A stretch of 5,599 nt of DNA, taken from the NCBI GenBank assembly GCA_023429855.1, contig JAEZDB010000476.1, forward strand, positions 1-5,599, written 5' to 3'. Position numbers and translations under genes: made by a program. This stretch comes from Actinomycetes bacterium. GTDB taxonomy: Bacteria; Actinomycetota; Thermoleophilia; Solirubrobacterales; Solirubrobacteraceae. Shown in pieces: positions 1-5,599 of this stretch (within the stretch, counting starts at the first letter, position 1; every line of letters starts with the position of its first letter). Below the pieces are notes generated by a model that was not told where the DNA came from, did no database searches, and was given only the letters and a program-made list of their open reading frames with translations.

Positions 1-35
1 TCCTCCGCGCGACGCCAGCAAACGGACACACAAGG

Positions 36-59
36 CTAAAGTTCAGGGTCGCACCCTGA
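36..59 (+). promoter_or_regulatory. Perfect inverted repeat beside a sigma-28-like -35 box
   Basis: TCAGGGT (43-49) and ACCCTGA (53-59) are a perfect 7-bp inverted repeat around CGC, 34 bases before GTG 94. CTAAAGTTC (36-44) overlaps its left edge and resembles the -35 element of sigma-28 (FliA/SigD) promoters. No good CCGATAA-like -10 lies at the expected spacing; CCGCATA at 66-72 is about 10 bases too far. The repeat has no T-run after it on the plus strand, so it reads better as an operator or leader hairpin than as a terminator. A second possible stem, GACGC 58-62 with GCGTC 74-78, would exclude the first. Confidence 0.35.
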
Positions 60-88
60 CGCGAACCGCATAGGCGTCCGGGCAGAGT

Positions 89-92
89 GGAG
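89..92 (+). promoter_or_regulatory. Ribosome binding site (GGAG)
   Basis: GGAG sits 4 nt before ATG 97 and only 1 nt before GTG 94. This favours ATG 97 as the working start, although the GTG is in the same frame and adds just one residue. Spacing of 4 is slightly short, so the site is moderate rather than strong. Confidence 0.5.
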
Positions 93-93
93 C

Positions 94-222
94 GTGATGC
101 GCGCTTCGTCTTTCGTCCGACCGCAACGCGGCCGCTCCGCAGCCCGGGTCGTGCTCGCCCTGTGCGCGACCGCGACCGCGCCCGCGACCGCGACGGCGTT
201 GGCGGCCTCGCCGGCGCAGGCT
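94..222 (+). other. Sec-type signal peptide
   Basis: Residues 1-43 have a basic n-region (Arg3, 9, 12, 14, 18) and a moderately hydrophobic core starting at VVLALC (19-24) and running to about residue 38. An AXA cleavage motif, Ala41-Gln42-Ala43, precedes APTTN. Signal peptidase I would cut after Ala43. There is no twin-arginine pair, which argues against Tat export. Cys24 follows Leu-Ala-Leu, and Leu at -1 does not fit a lipobox, so a lipoprotein is unlikely. The core is unusual because it is partly made of alternating Ala-Thr with a central Pro (25-35). Confidence 0.85.
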
Positions 223-3200
223 GCTCCGACGACGAACATCACGACCTACGCAGGGACCGGCACGTCCGGCGCAGCGGGCGACGGCGGCCCAGCCGCGTCG
301 GCGCAGCTCTCGGGCCCCATGCAGATCGCGCCCATGCCAGGCGGCGGCTACGTCTTCGCTGACCAGTTCAACCAGAAGGTCCGCCGGATCACTCCGGGCG
401 GCACGATCACGACGATCGCCGGCAGCGGCGTGCAGGGCTTCGCTGGCGACGGCGGGCCGGCCACCGCGGCGCAGTTCAGCGCACCCTCCGGCGTCGGCGT
501 GCTCAGCGACGGGTCGATCCTCGTGGCTGACTCCAACAACAACCGGATCCGCAAGTTCACGATCGGCGGCAACATCACCACGGTCGCGGGTAACGGCAGC
601 TTCACCTTCAGCGGCGACGGCGGCCCCGCGACTACGGCGGCGATGCGGTTCCCGTACCAGATCGCCGTGTTCCCCGACAATTCCTACGCGTTCGCCGACG
701 TCGACAACCAGCGCATCCGCAAGGTCTCCGCGAGCGGCACGATCACGACGCTCGCCGGCAACGGCACGGCGACGTTCGCCGGCGACGGCGGCGCCGCGAC
801 GGCGGCTTCGCTCTACAAGCCGTCGGGCGTCGCGCGGATGCCCGACGGCGGCGTCCTCATCTCCGACTCCTACAACAACCGCATCCGGCGGGTCACGCCT
901 GGCGGCGTGATCTCGACCGTCGCCGGCAATGGCACGGCCGGCGCAGCCGGCGACGGCGGCGCCGCGACGAGTGCGCAGCTGAACCGCCCGATCGGCGTCA
1001 CGCCCACGCCCGACGGCGCGTTCTACATCGCCGACTCGCTCAACAACAAGGTCCGGTTCGTCTCCGGCGGGTCGATCCGCACCTTCGCCGGCACCGGCGT
1101 GCTCGGGTCGACCGGCGACGGCGGCCCGGCGGCGGCGGCCCGGCTCTCCGGCCCGTACTCGGCGATCGTCCAGCCCGACGGCGATGTGCTCATCGCCGAC
1201 ACGACGAACCACAAGCTGCGCGTCGTCGACTTGACCGAGCCGACGATCCCGGTCGCGCCGACCGTCGTCGCCCCACCGCGCCTCGAGGGCAAGCCGGTGC
1301 CCGGGCAGACGCTGACCTGCAAGCCCGGCACCTACACCGGCGCGCCGACCCCGACGAAGTCCATCGTCTGGGAGCTCGCCCCGCGCGCGGTGACCTCGCC
1401 GACCGACCCGACCTGGCAGGTGCGCGTGGGGCAGACGGCGAGCACCTACGTCGTCCGCGACATCGAGCAGAGCTACCGGATCCGCTGCCGCGAGACGGTC
1501 GTCAACGCTTCGGGCACCGCCTCCGCGCCGTCTGCAGAGTCGCTGCGCGTCGACCTCGGCATTCCCGCGCCCAAGACCGAGCCTGGGCCGATCACCGACG
1601 CCGTCGCCATTGTCGGCCAGGAGACGATCTGCGCCGCGGGCGACTGGGCCAACGCCGGCGAGTTCACGTTCGCGTGGACCGTGGACGGAGGCGTCGTCGC
1701 CACGGGCGAGCGATACACGCCGAAGCTCGAGGATCGCGGCAAGCAGGTGCAATGCCGCGTCGTCGGCTCCAACGACGTGGGCAAGTCGGACGCCGCGATT
1801 TCGCGTCCCGTGCGCGTCATCAAGGACGTGCCGCAGCCGGCCGCCAAGCCGAGGATCACCATCAACATCACGGGGCCCAAGCCCACCGACCGCTCCGCGG
1901 ACTGCACCCCCGGAGGATGGAACGTCGACGACTTCGGCCAGTACAGCTTCCAGTGGCTGCGCGGCGGCACGCCGATCGAAGGCGCGACCGGGAGCCACTA
2001 CGACGTCACCGTCGACGATCTCGGGCTCACGATCCGCTGCGACGTCACGTCGACCAACCTGCTCGGTACGAGCAAGCCCGCCCACTCGCTCAACAAGCTG
2101 GTGCCGCTGCCCACCTCGGGCTCCGAAGGGCGCCTGTTCACGGCGATCAACGGCGCCAACTGGCTCTCGTCGACGAGCATGCTCGCGATCTCCGCCGAGC
2201 AGCTCACGGCGATGAACTCGACGATCAACCAGCGCTACGCCGAGGTCGTCGCGGCGGCCCGCGCCGCCTGCGAGAAGATCTCCCCCGTCTCGCCCTTCTT
2301 CGGATCCGTCTACGGCCTCGCGCTCGACGAACGCAGCACCTGCGGCATCCTCCGCGGCGGCCAGACGATCAAGACGACACCCGACGGGGTCTTCTGGACG
2401 CCACAGGCGTGCGCCCCGATCACGCCCACGCAGGTGCCGCAGGTCCCCCAGATCATCGGCGTGAACTACTTCGGCGGGTTCCGGCCCTACGCGCCGCCGC
2501 GCGACATCGGCGGCTTCCCGCTCTGCCCGAAGCTGAAGATCGACGTGCCGCGCTTCGACCAGGCGCGCGCCCGCGAGATCGACCAGGGCATCGCCGAAGC
2601 GGTCGCCGCGGCGGCCCCGGTGCAGATCCTGTGGGACCTCAACGGCGACGGCAGCGTCGAGGCCGATTGCGGCGCTGACGCCCCGATCCTGCGCACGATT
2701 CCCGAGCGCGGCACCTACCCGAAGCTGCGTGCCGTGCTCGTGAACGCCGACAGCGAGGCGACCGGCGTCTACGGCATCGCGGCGACCAACTTCGACTTCT
2801 CGTTCGGGTCGCCGGGGTCCGGTTCGATCCGCTCAAAGCAGACGTTCGCCTGCCGGACCCAGATGGACCCGCCGCCGGATCCCAAACTGCCGTGCATCTC
2901 GTCGGCGCGGATCGGACGCGTGAAGGTCGAAGGCAACCTGTGCCCCGTCCAGAGCCGCTACATCCCGCCGAACGAGCTCAAGGCCCTCGACCCCGACGTG
3001 CAAGAGGTCCTCAAGGAGAAGAACCTCGTCGGCGGCGGCAACCTGGCCAGCTACACGCCGGCCGTCCGCGCGGAGCTGTTCGACACCTACGTCGGCAAGC
3101 CGGGCGAGCGACCGTTCGACCGGCTGGCGAGCGTCCCGAGCTTCGCGCAGTCGATCGCCGGCCGCTACACCGGCGCGGTGCTCAACATCGCCGACCCGCC

Positions 3201-5547
3201 GGACCTCAACACCGGCCTGCTCACACGCTCGGCCGGCAAGGCCACGGCCCAGGACTTCCTGTCGAACGGCGGGCGTTTGCGGCTCCCTGCAGACGAGGTC
3301 GCGCGCCTCTCCTCCGCGATCTTCAAGCGCGAGGCGTCCGTCTTCGCGACCGACCAGATCTACCTCGCCAGGGGCAAGGTCTCCGTCAACGGCGTCACCC
3401 TCGACCCCGGCAACGCTGCGGCCGTGCTGATGCCGAGCGAAGTCGGCGAAGCGATCACGTCGGTCAAGGACATGGTCATCACCTCGAGCGGCGCAAAGCT
3501 CTCGATGCTCAGCGACAAGGGCGAGCTGCCCCTCGGCGTGACCGAGCCGTTCAAGCAGGAGATCAAGGAAGCGATCACCGAGCCAGCCCAGGAGTTCGCC
3601 AACAAGAGCCTCAAGCGGCTCTCCGACGAGCTCGCGAAGAAGCTCGACATCGGGCCCTTCACGCTCTCCAAGAACGTCGACGTGAAGGTCAAGCTCGAGA
3701 AGGACGGCACCGCCTCGATCACCGCCGCGGCGTCGCTGCCGATCTTCACCGACCTCGAGGGCAGGCCGCTGACGGCGAGAGTCGATATCAGCGCGAACCC
3801 GAGCGGCAAGCTCACGCTCAAGACGATCAACATCAAAGCGCCGTCGGCGCTGCTGGGTCCGGTCGAGCTGCGCAAGCTCGACATCACGTACGACGGCGGC
3901 CTCTCCGTCACCGGCCAGATCATCTTCGGGCCGCACGGCTCTGGCATCGACATCACGCGGTTCCGCCTGACGAACGGCGGGCAGTTCGAGGCGCTCGGCC
4001 TCAAGTACAACGCGGGCGCCGGCGAGGGCATCCCGATCGGTCCGGGCGTGTTCCTCACGCAGATCGGCGGCGAGTTCGACCTGCCGGGTCTCGACTTCAA
4101 GGAGGGCCGCATCAAGGCCTACGCCGCGGTGAGCGCCGGCCAGAGCGTCGGGCGCGGCTGCCCGGCCGCCGGCCTTGAGGGCAACGTCGACCTGAACTGG
4201 AACCGCGACCGGTTCGCGATCGACGCGCACGCCGAGCCGAAGATCGTCTGCGTCTCCTTTGGCGCCGTCGACTTCCACGCCGACACGAACGGCTACTTCA
4301 GCCTGTTCGGCCACGGCGGGATCAGCCTCGGGCCGCTCTCGGTCACTGCCAACCTCGAGGGCCAGTTCCAGCTCGCAAAGCGGTTCGAGGACTCACGCTT
4401 CCAGGTGTTCATGCAGGGCAACGGCGCCATCGCCGGCGTGCTCGAAGGCACCGTGAAGGCGATGGTGTCGAACAGGGGCATCGCGGGCTGCGGCTCGATC
4501 ACGATCGTCAAGGTCCCGCTGATCGACGAGATCTTCGGCGAGACGGTCAAGGTCACCGTCGCCGGCGGTGCCGGGATCCGGTTCGTCGGCGGGCTGCCGC
4601 CCATCACGCCGGGCCAGCTCATCGCGGGCCTACGCATCTTCGTGGGCTGCGACCTCGGTGACTTCAAGGTGTTCGCCGGCTCGAGGTCGGTGGTCGGCGA
4701 GCGCGCGCAGGCCGCGCGCGTGGTGCCGATGCCCGGTGACAAGGACACGGTCGCGCTGTCGGTGGTCGGCGCCGGGGGCGTGCCGAAGTTCACAATCAAG
4801 ACGCCCGACGGCCGCCCGCTCGACTACACCAACGTGCCCGAGAAGCTGACGGCGATGCCGACCGGCTCCGTCGCGATGGCCATCCCGGGCGAGGGCCGCA
4901 CCGTGATCATGTTCGCCAAGCCGCCGAAGGGGAACTACACGATCGAGACGGCTCCGGGCTCGCCCGGCATCGCCGACGTGCAGCTCGCCGAGGGCATCGA
5001 CGTGCCGTCGGTCAAGGTGAAGGTGCAGGGCAAGGGCCCCAAGCGGACCTTGCGCTACGACGTGAAGAAGATCCCCGGCCAGAGCGTGCGGCTCGTCGAG
5101 GTCGCCGACGGCGCGACGCGCGAGATCAAGGTTGTCAGCGGCGGCGGCAAGGGCAGCAAGCCGTTCGCCGTCACCGAGGCCAACCGGCCCGGTGGCCGCA
5201 GGATCGTCGCCGAGGTCACGCAGAACGGCATGCCGCGCGACCAGCTCACGGTGGCCACGTTCAGCGCGCCGAACCCGAAGCTGGCCAAAGCACGTGGGCT
5301 GAAGGTCAAACGCTCCAAGGGCAAGGCGAAGCTGTCGTGGAAGCGAGTGGCGGGCGCCAAGACGTACCTCGTGCGGGTGACCCGCGCGGACGGTCGCCGC
5401 GAGACGTACCGCCCTGAGACCGGGAAGACCTCGGTCGAGATCCTCGACCTGGCCGGCAAGCGAGAGAAGCTCACCGTCCGCCTGGTCGCCATCAGTTTGG
5501 CTGGCAAGAAGGGGCCGGCCGTCACGCTGCGCTCACGTTCCAAATGA
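94..5547 (+). CDS. Secreted multidomain NHL-propeller / Ig-like / PKD-like / FN3-like surface protein
   Basis: This frame encodes 1817 residues and ends at TGA 5545-5547. The domain order is signal peptide (1-43), six NHL repeats (48-382), three Ig-like repeats (389-669), a Cys-rich region with a PKD-like segment (670-950), a mixed segment (951-1149), an amphipathic helix and a long beta-rich region (1150-1530), a further beta-rich part (1535-1725) and a basic FN3-like end (1730-1817). The only in-frame starts after the stop at 37-39 are GTG 94 and ATG 97. GGAG at 89-92 lies 4 nt before ATG 97 but 1 nt before GTG 94, so ATG 97 (one residue shorter) may be the true start. The mature chain has 18 cysteines, an even number that fits disulfide pairing outside the cell. 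No catalytic motif, sortase signal, lipobox or C-terminal membrane helix is visible. NHL and Ig-like modules usually bind ligands, so an adhesion or scaffold role is inferred. The exact function is unknown and I recognise no named gene. Confidence 0.95.
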   Translation: MMRASSFVRPQRGRSAARVVLALCATATAPATATALAASPAQAAPTTNITTYAGTGTSGAAGDGGPAASAQLSGPMQIAPMPGGGYVFADQFNQKVRRITPGGTITTIAGSGVQGFAGDGGPATAAQFSAPSGVGVLSDGSILVADSNNNRIRKFTIGGNITTVAGNGSFTFSGDGGPATTAAMRFPYQIAVFPDNSYAFADVDNQRIRKVSASGTITTLAGNGTATFAGDGGAATAASLYKPSGVARMPDGGVLISDSYNNRIRRVTPGGVISTVAGNGTAGAAGDGGAATSAQLNRPIGVTPTPDGAFYIADSLNNKVRFVSGGSIRTFAGTGVLGSTGDGGPAAAARLSGPYSAIVQPDGDVLIADTTNHKLRVVDLTEPTIPVAPTVVAPPRLEGKPVPGQTLTCKPGTYTGAPTPTKSIVWELAPRAVTSPTDPTWQVRVGQTASTYVVRDIEQSYRIRCRETVVNASGTASAPSAESLRVDLGIPAPKTEPGPITDAVAIVGQETICAAGDWANAGEFTFAWTVDGGVVATGERYTPKLEDRGKQVQCRVVGSNDVGKSDAAISRPVRVIKDVPQPAAKPRITINITGPKPTDRSADCTPGGWNVDDFGQYSFQWLRGGTPIEGATGSHYDVTVDDLGLTIRCDVTSTNLLGTSKPAHSLNKLVPLPTSGSEGRLFTAINGANWLSSTSMLAISAEQLTAMNSTINQRYAEVVAAARAACEKISPVSPFFGSVYGLALDERSTCGILRGGQTIKTTPDGVFWTPQACAPITPTQVPQVPQIIGVNYFGGFRPYAPPRDIGGFPLCPKLKIDVPRFDQARAREIDQGIAEAVAAAAPVQILWDLNGDGSVEADCGADAPILRTIPERGTYPKLRAVLVNADSEATGVYGIAATNFDFSFGSPGSGSIRSKQTFACRTQMDPPPDPKLPCISSARIGRVKVEGNLCPVQSRYIPPNELKALDPDVQEVLKEKNLVGGGNLASYTPAVRAELFDTYVGKPGERPFDRLASVPSFAQSIAGRYTGAVLNIADPPDLNTGLLTRSAGKATAQDFLSNGGRLRLPADEVARLSSAIFKREASVFATDQIYLARGKVSVNGVTLDPGNAAAVLMPSEVGEAITSVKDMVITSSGAKLSMLSDKGELPLGVTEPFKQEIKEAITEPAQEFANKSLKRLSDELAKKLDIGPFTLSKNVDVKVKLEKDGTASITAAASLPIFTDLEGRPLTARVDISANPSGKLTLKTINIKAPSALLGPVELRKLDITYDGGLSVTGQIIFGPHGSGIDITRFRLTNGGQFEALGLKYNAGAGEGIPIGPGVFLTQIGGEFDLPGLDFKEGRIKAYAAVSAGQSVGRGCPAAGLEGNVDLNWNRDRFAIDAHAEPKIVCVSFGAVDFHADTNGYFSLFGHGGISLGPLSVTANLEGQFQLAKRFEDSRFQVFMQGNGAIAGVLEGTVKAMVSNRGIAGCGSITIVKVPLIDEIFGETVKVTVAGGAGIRFVGGLPPITPGQLIAGLRIFVGCDLGDFKVFAGSRSVVGERAQAARVVPMPGDKDTVALSVVGAGGVPKFTIKTPDGRPLDYTNVPEKLTAMPTGSVAMAIPGEGRTVIMFAKPPKGNYTIETAPGSPGIADVQLAEGIDVPSVKVKVQGKGPKRTLRYDVKKIPGQSVRLVEVADGATREIKVVSGGGKGSKPFAVTEANRPGGRRIVAEVTQNGMPRDQLTVATFSAPNPKLAKARGLKVKRSKGKAKLSWKRVAGAKTYLVRVTRADGRRETYRPETGKTSVEILDLAGKREKLTVRLVAISLAGKKGPAVTLRSRSK
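235..1239 (+). repeat. Six tandem NHL repeats (predicted six-bladed beta-propeller)
   Basis: Residues 48-382 hold six repeats starting at about 48, 104, 160, 216, 272 and 327. The period is 56 residues (168 bp), except that the fifth repeat is 55. Each unit reads roughly I-x-T-x-A-G, then a GDGG turn (62, 118, 174, 230, 286, 341), then a Pro-containing strand, then (I/F)-(A/S)-D-x-x-N-x-(R/K)-(I/V/L)-R. The conserved Asp is at 90, 146, 202, 258, 314 and 369. This is the classic NHL signature. Six blades is the usual closed number for NHL propellers such as the extracellular sensor of mycobacterial PknD. The one-residue deletion in blade 5 falls in the loop before blade 6 (VSGG against VTPGG). 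The likely role is binding a protein or glycan ligand outside the cell; the ligand is unknown. Confidence 0.92.
1258..2100 (+). repeat. Three tandem Ig-like domains
   Basis: Residues 389-669 contain three units of about 90 residues with the same plan: a first Cys near 'tLtC', a core Trp, a Tyr before a D-x-(G/E) turn, and a second Cys in an 'IRC/VQC' strand followed by N-x-x-G. The Cys pairs are 409/465, 513/554 and 604/649; the core Trp residues are 426, 528 and 621. Unit 3 is the most canonical (QWLRGGTPIEGATGSHY). Unit 1 has a longer loop of roughly 15 extra residues between its Trp and second Cys, rich in Pro and Thr. Such repeats are common in large exported actinobacterial proteins, where they act as spacers or adhesive modules. 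Each pair probably forms an intradomain disulfide (inference). Confidence 0.8.
2101..2943 (+). other. Unrecognised cysteine-rich region of the large protein
   Basis: Residues 670-950 follow the Ig-like array and match no family I can name. The region carries eight cysteines (726, 750, 773, 811, 859, 920, 934, 950), an even number. A helical stretch lies at about 697-728 (many Ala, Glu, Leu, ending in AACEKI), followed by an aromatic- and Pro-rich stretch (Phe735, Tyr740, Phe767, Trp768, Tyr792, Phe793) and a second Ala-rich helix at about 820-842. The region includes the PKD-like segment described separately. Its compact cysteine pattern suggests a disulfide-stabilised extracellular domain (inference). 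Confidence 0.5.
2620..2790 (+). other. PKD-like segment with calcium-loop-like motif
   Basis: Residues 843-899 begin VQILWDLNGDG, the typical opening of PKD and related beta-sandwich domains (strand, Trp, then an Asp/Asn loop). They continue with a Gly-Thr-Tyr turn (873-875), a K-L-R-A-V-L-V strand and a later strand at 889-899. Asp848, Asn850, Asp852 and Gly853 match the start of an EF-hand or dockerin calcium loop. The next acidic residue, Asp858, is at loop position 11 rather than 12, so a true EF-hand is not supported. A PKD-type fold with possible metal binding is the better reading. Confidence 0.5.
3541..4683 (+). other. Amphipathic helix followed by long beta-rich region of unknown family
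   Basis: Residues 1150-1186 form a charged helix with hydrophobic positions 1153, 1157, 1161, 1168, 1173, 1176, 1180 and 1184, spaced mostly by 3-4, as in an amphipathic helix or short coiled coil. Residues 1187-1530 are a run of short strands with alternating polar and apolar residues separated by Gly/Asn/Asp turns, for example DVKVKLEKDG, LDITYDGGLSVTGQI and LEGNVDLNW. Four cysteines occur (1356, 1386, 1466, 1519), two of them in the motifs SNRGIAGC and VGCDLGDF. The pattern suits a beta-solenoid, stacked beta-sheet or large antiparallel sheet fold. I cannot assign a family. Confidence 0.5.
4696..5268 (+). other. Beta-rich C-terminal module, probably one or two beta-sandwiches
   Basis: Residues 1535-1725 contain no cysteine and look like two successive beta-sandwich units. 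The first, about 1535-1627, ends in PPKGNYTIETAPGSPGI, a strand pattern seen at the end of many secreted beta-sandwich domains. The second, about 1634-1725, runs from VPSVKVKVQGKGPKRTLRY through GGRRIVAEVTQNG to QLTVATFSAP, and leads into the FN3-like domain. This arrangement resembles the C-terminal part of other large exported proteins of high-GC bacteria, but that is from memory and unverified. No active-site pattern is visible. Confidence 0.4.
5281..5544 (+). other. Basic fibronectin type III-like C-terminal domain
   Basis: Residues 1730-1817 show the FN3 strand plan: a basic first strand, then KLSWKRVAGAKTYLVRV (1746-1762, with the core Trp1749 and Tyr1758), then a GRRETY turn, then TSVEILDL, and a final strand LTVRLVAIS before the LAGKKGP turn. 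By direct count the 88 residues hold 26 Lys/Arg against 6 Asp/Glu, a net charge of about +20. The protein ends right after this domain in LRSRSK, with no sortase motif or membrane helix. Electrostatic attachment to anionic wall polymers is a possible role (inference). Confidence 0.7.
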
Positions 5548-5564
5548 CGTGAGTGCCAGGGGGA

Positions 5565-5578
5565 CGCACCCCGGTGCG
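5565..5578 (+). other. Short hairpin after the stop codon
   Basis: CGCAC (5565-5569) pairs with GTGCG (5574-5578) around a CCCG loop, 17 bases after the TGA. An alternative GGGG/CCCC pairing (5560-5563 with 5569-5572) would compete with it. The stem is short and has no T-run, so its role is uncertain. Confidence 0.3.
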
Positions 5579-5599
5579 CCCGGGCACGGAGAGCCCGGG
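5579..5599 (+). terminator. Possible terminator hairpin, cut by the window edge
   Basis: CCCGGGC (5579-5585) pairs perfectly with GCCCGGG (5593-5599) around a 7-nt ACGGAGA loop, giving a seven-pair all-GC stem 31 bases after the stop codon. The position and stability suit an intrinsic terminator of a high-GC organism. The window ends exactly at the stem base, so neither a following T-run nor further extension of the stem can be seen. Confidence 0.4.

Noticed and set aside
94..147. Tat signal peptide
   Set aside because: The basic n-region has scattered arginines but no adjacent RR pair.
154..165. Lipobox-like LALC in the signal peptide
   Set aside because: Leu at the -1 position does not fit the lipobox, the Cys lies before the end of the hydrophobic stretch, and a good AXA site follows at 41-43.
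235..1239. Regular 168-bp repeats as a CRISPR or satellite array
   Set aside because: The repeats are in frame, vary mostly as protein repeats do, and encode NHL blades. There are no short identical repeats with unique spacers.
43..2085. Minus-strand open frame of 680 codons opposite the propeller and Ig-like part
   Set aside because: Its translation is Arg/Ala/Asp/Val-rich and low in complexity, with repeats that mirror the plus-strand NHL units. It is the expected shadow of a GC-rich gene, and the plus frame has clear domains.
2635..2670. Dockerin or true EF-hand
   Set aside because: Only one loop is present, the last ligand is one position off, and no paired second loop or exiting helix is seen.
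1674..4178. Long plus-strand frames in another phase (1674-2678 and 2892-4178)
   Set aside because: They are Arg/Gly/His-rich low-complexity translations wholly inside the main gene. They are third-position GC artefacts, and a frameshift is not needed because the main frame stays open and domain-rich throughout.
2833..4314. Minus-strand open frame of 493 codons
   Set aside because: The composition is again biased towards Arg, Val, Glu, Asp and Leu, with no recognisable domain, and it is fully opposite a well-structured plus-strand coding region.

Overview
The window is essentially one very long gene. A single plus-strand reading frame, 94 to 5547, encodes a secreted, multidomain protein of 1817 residues. 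About 90 bases of leader precede it and about 50 bases of trailer follow it. No other gene, RNA gene, mobile element or CRISPR array can be supported on either strand. The DNA is very G+C-rich with strong G/C preference at third codon positions, so long open frames also appear by chance in other frames. The composition and the module set (NHL propeller, cysteine-paired Ig-like repeats, PKD-like segment, basic FN3-like end) suggest a high-GC actinobacterium-like organism, perhaps Thermoleophilia/Solirubrobacterales. That placement is inference from style, not from a marker gene.

Layout of the protein (residues counted from the GTG at 94): Sec-type signal peptide 1-43; six NHL repeats 48-382 forming one predicted six-bladed beta-propeller; three Ig-like repeats 389-669, each with a Cys pair and a core Trp; an unrecognised cysteine-rich region 670-950 containing a PKD-like segment with a DxNxDG loop at 848-853; a mixed segment 951-1149; an amphipathic helix 1150-1186; a long beta-rich unrecognised region 1187-1530; a second beta-rich part 1535-1725; and a strongly basic FN3-like C-terminal domain 1730-1817. 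There is no LPXTG motif, lipobox or C-terminal membrane helix, so the protein is expected to be released or held at the surface non-covalently. A role in adhesion, ligand binding or cell-surface scaffolding is plausible, but nothing in the sequence proves it, and no catalytic motif was seen.

The leader holds a perfect 7-bp inverted repeat (43-59) next to a TAAAGTT box resembling the -35 element of sigma-28-type promoters. A GGAG box precedes the ATG at 97. Downstream of the stop there are two adjacent GC-only or GC-rich hairpins; the second runs to the window edge and may be part of a terminator. There is no gene-free stretch over 300 bases.
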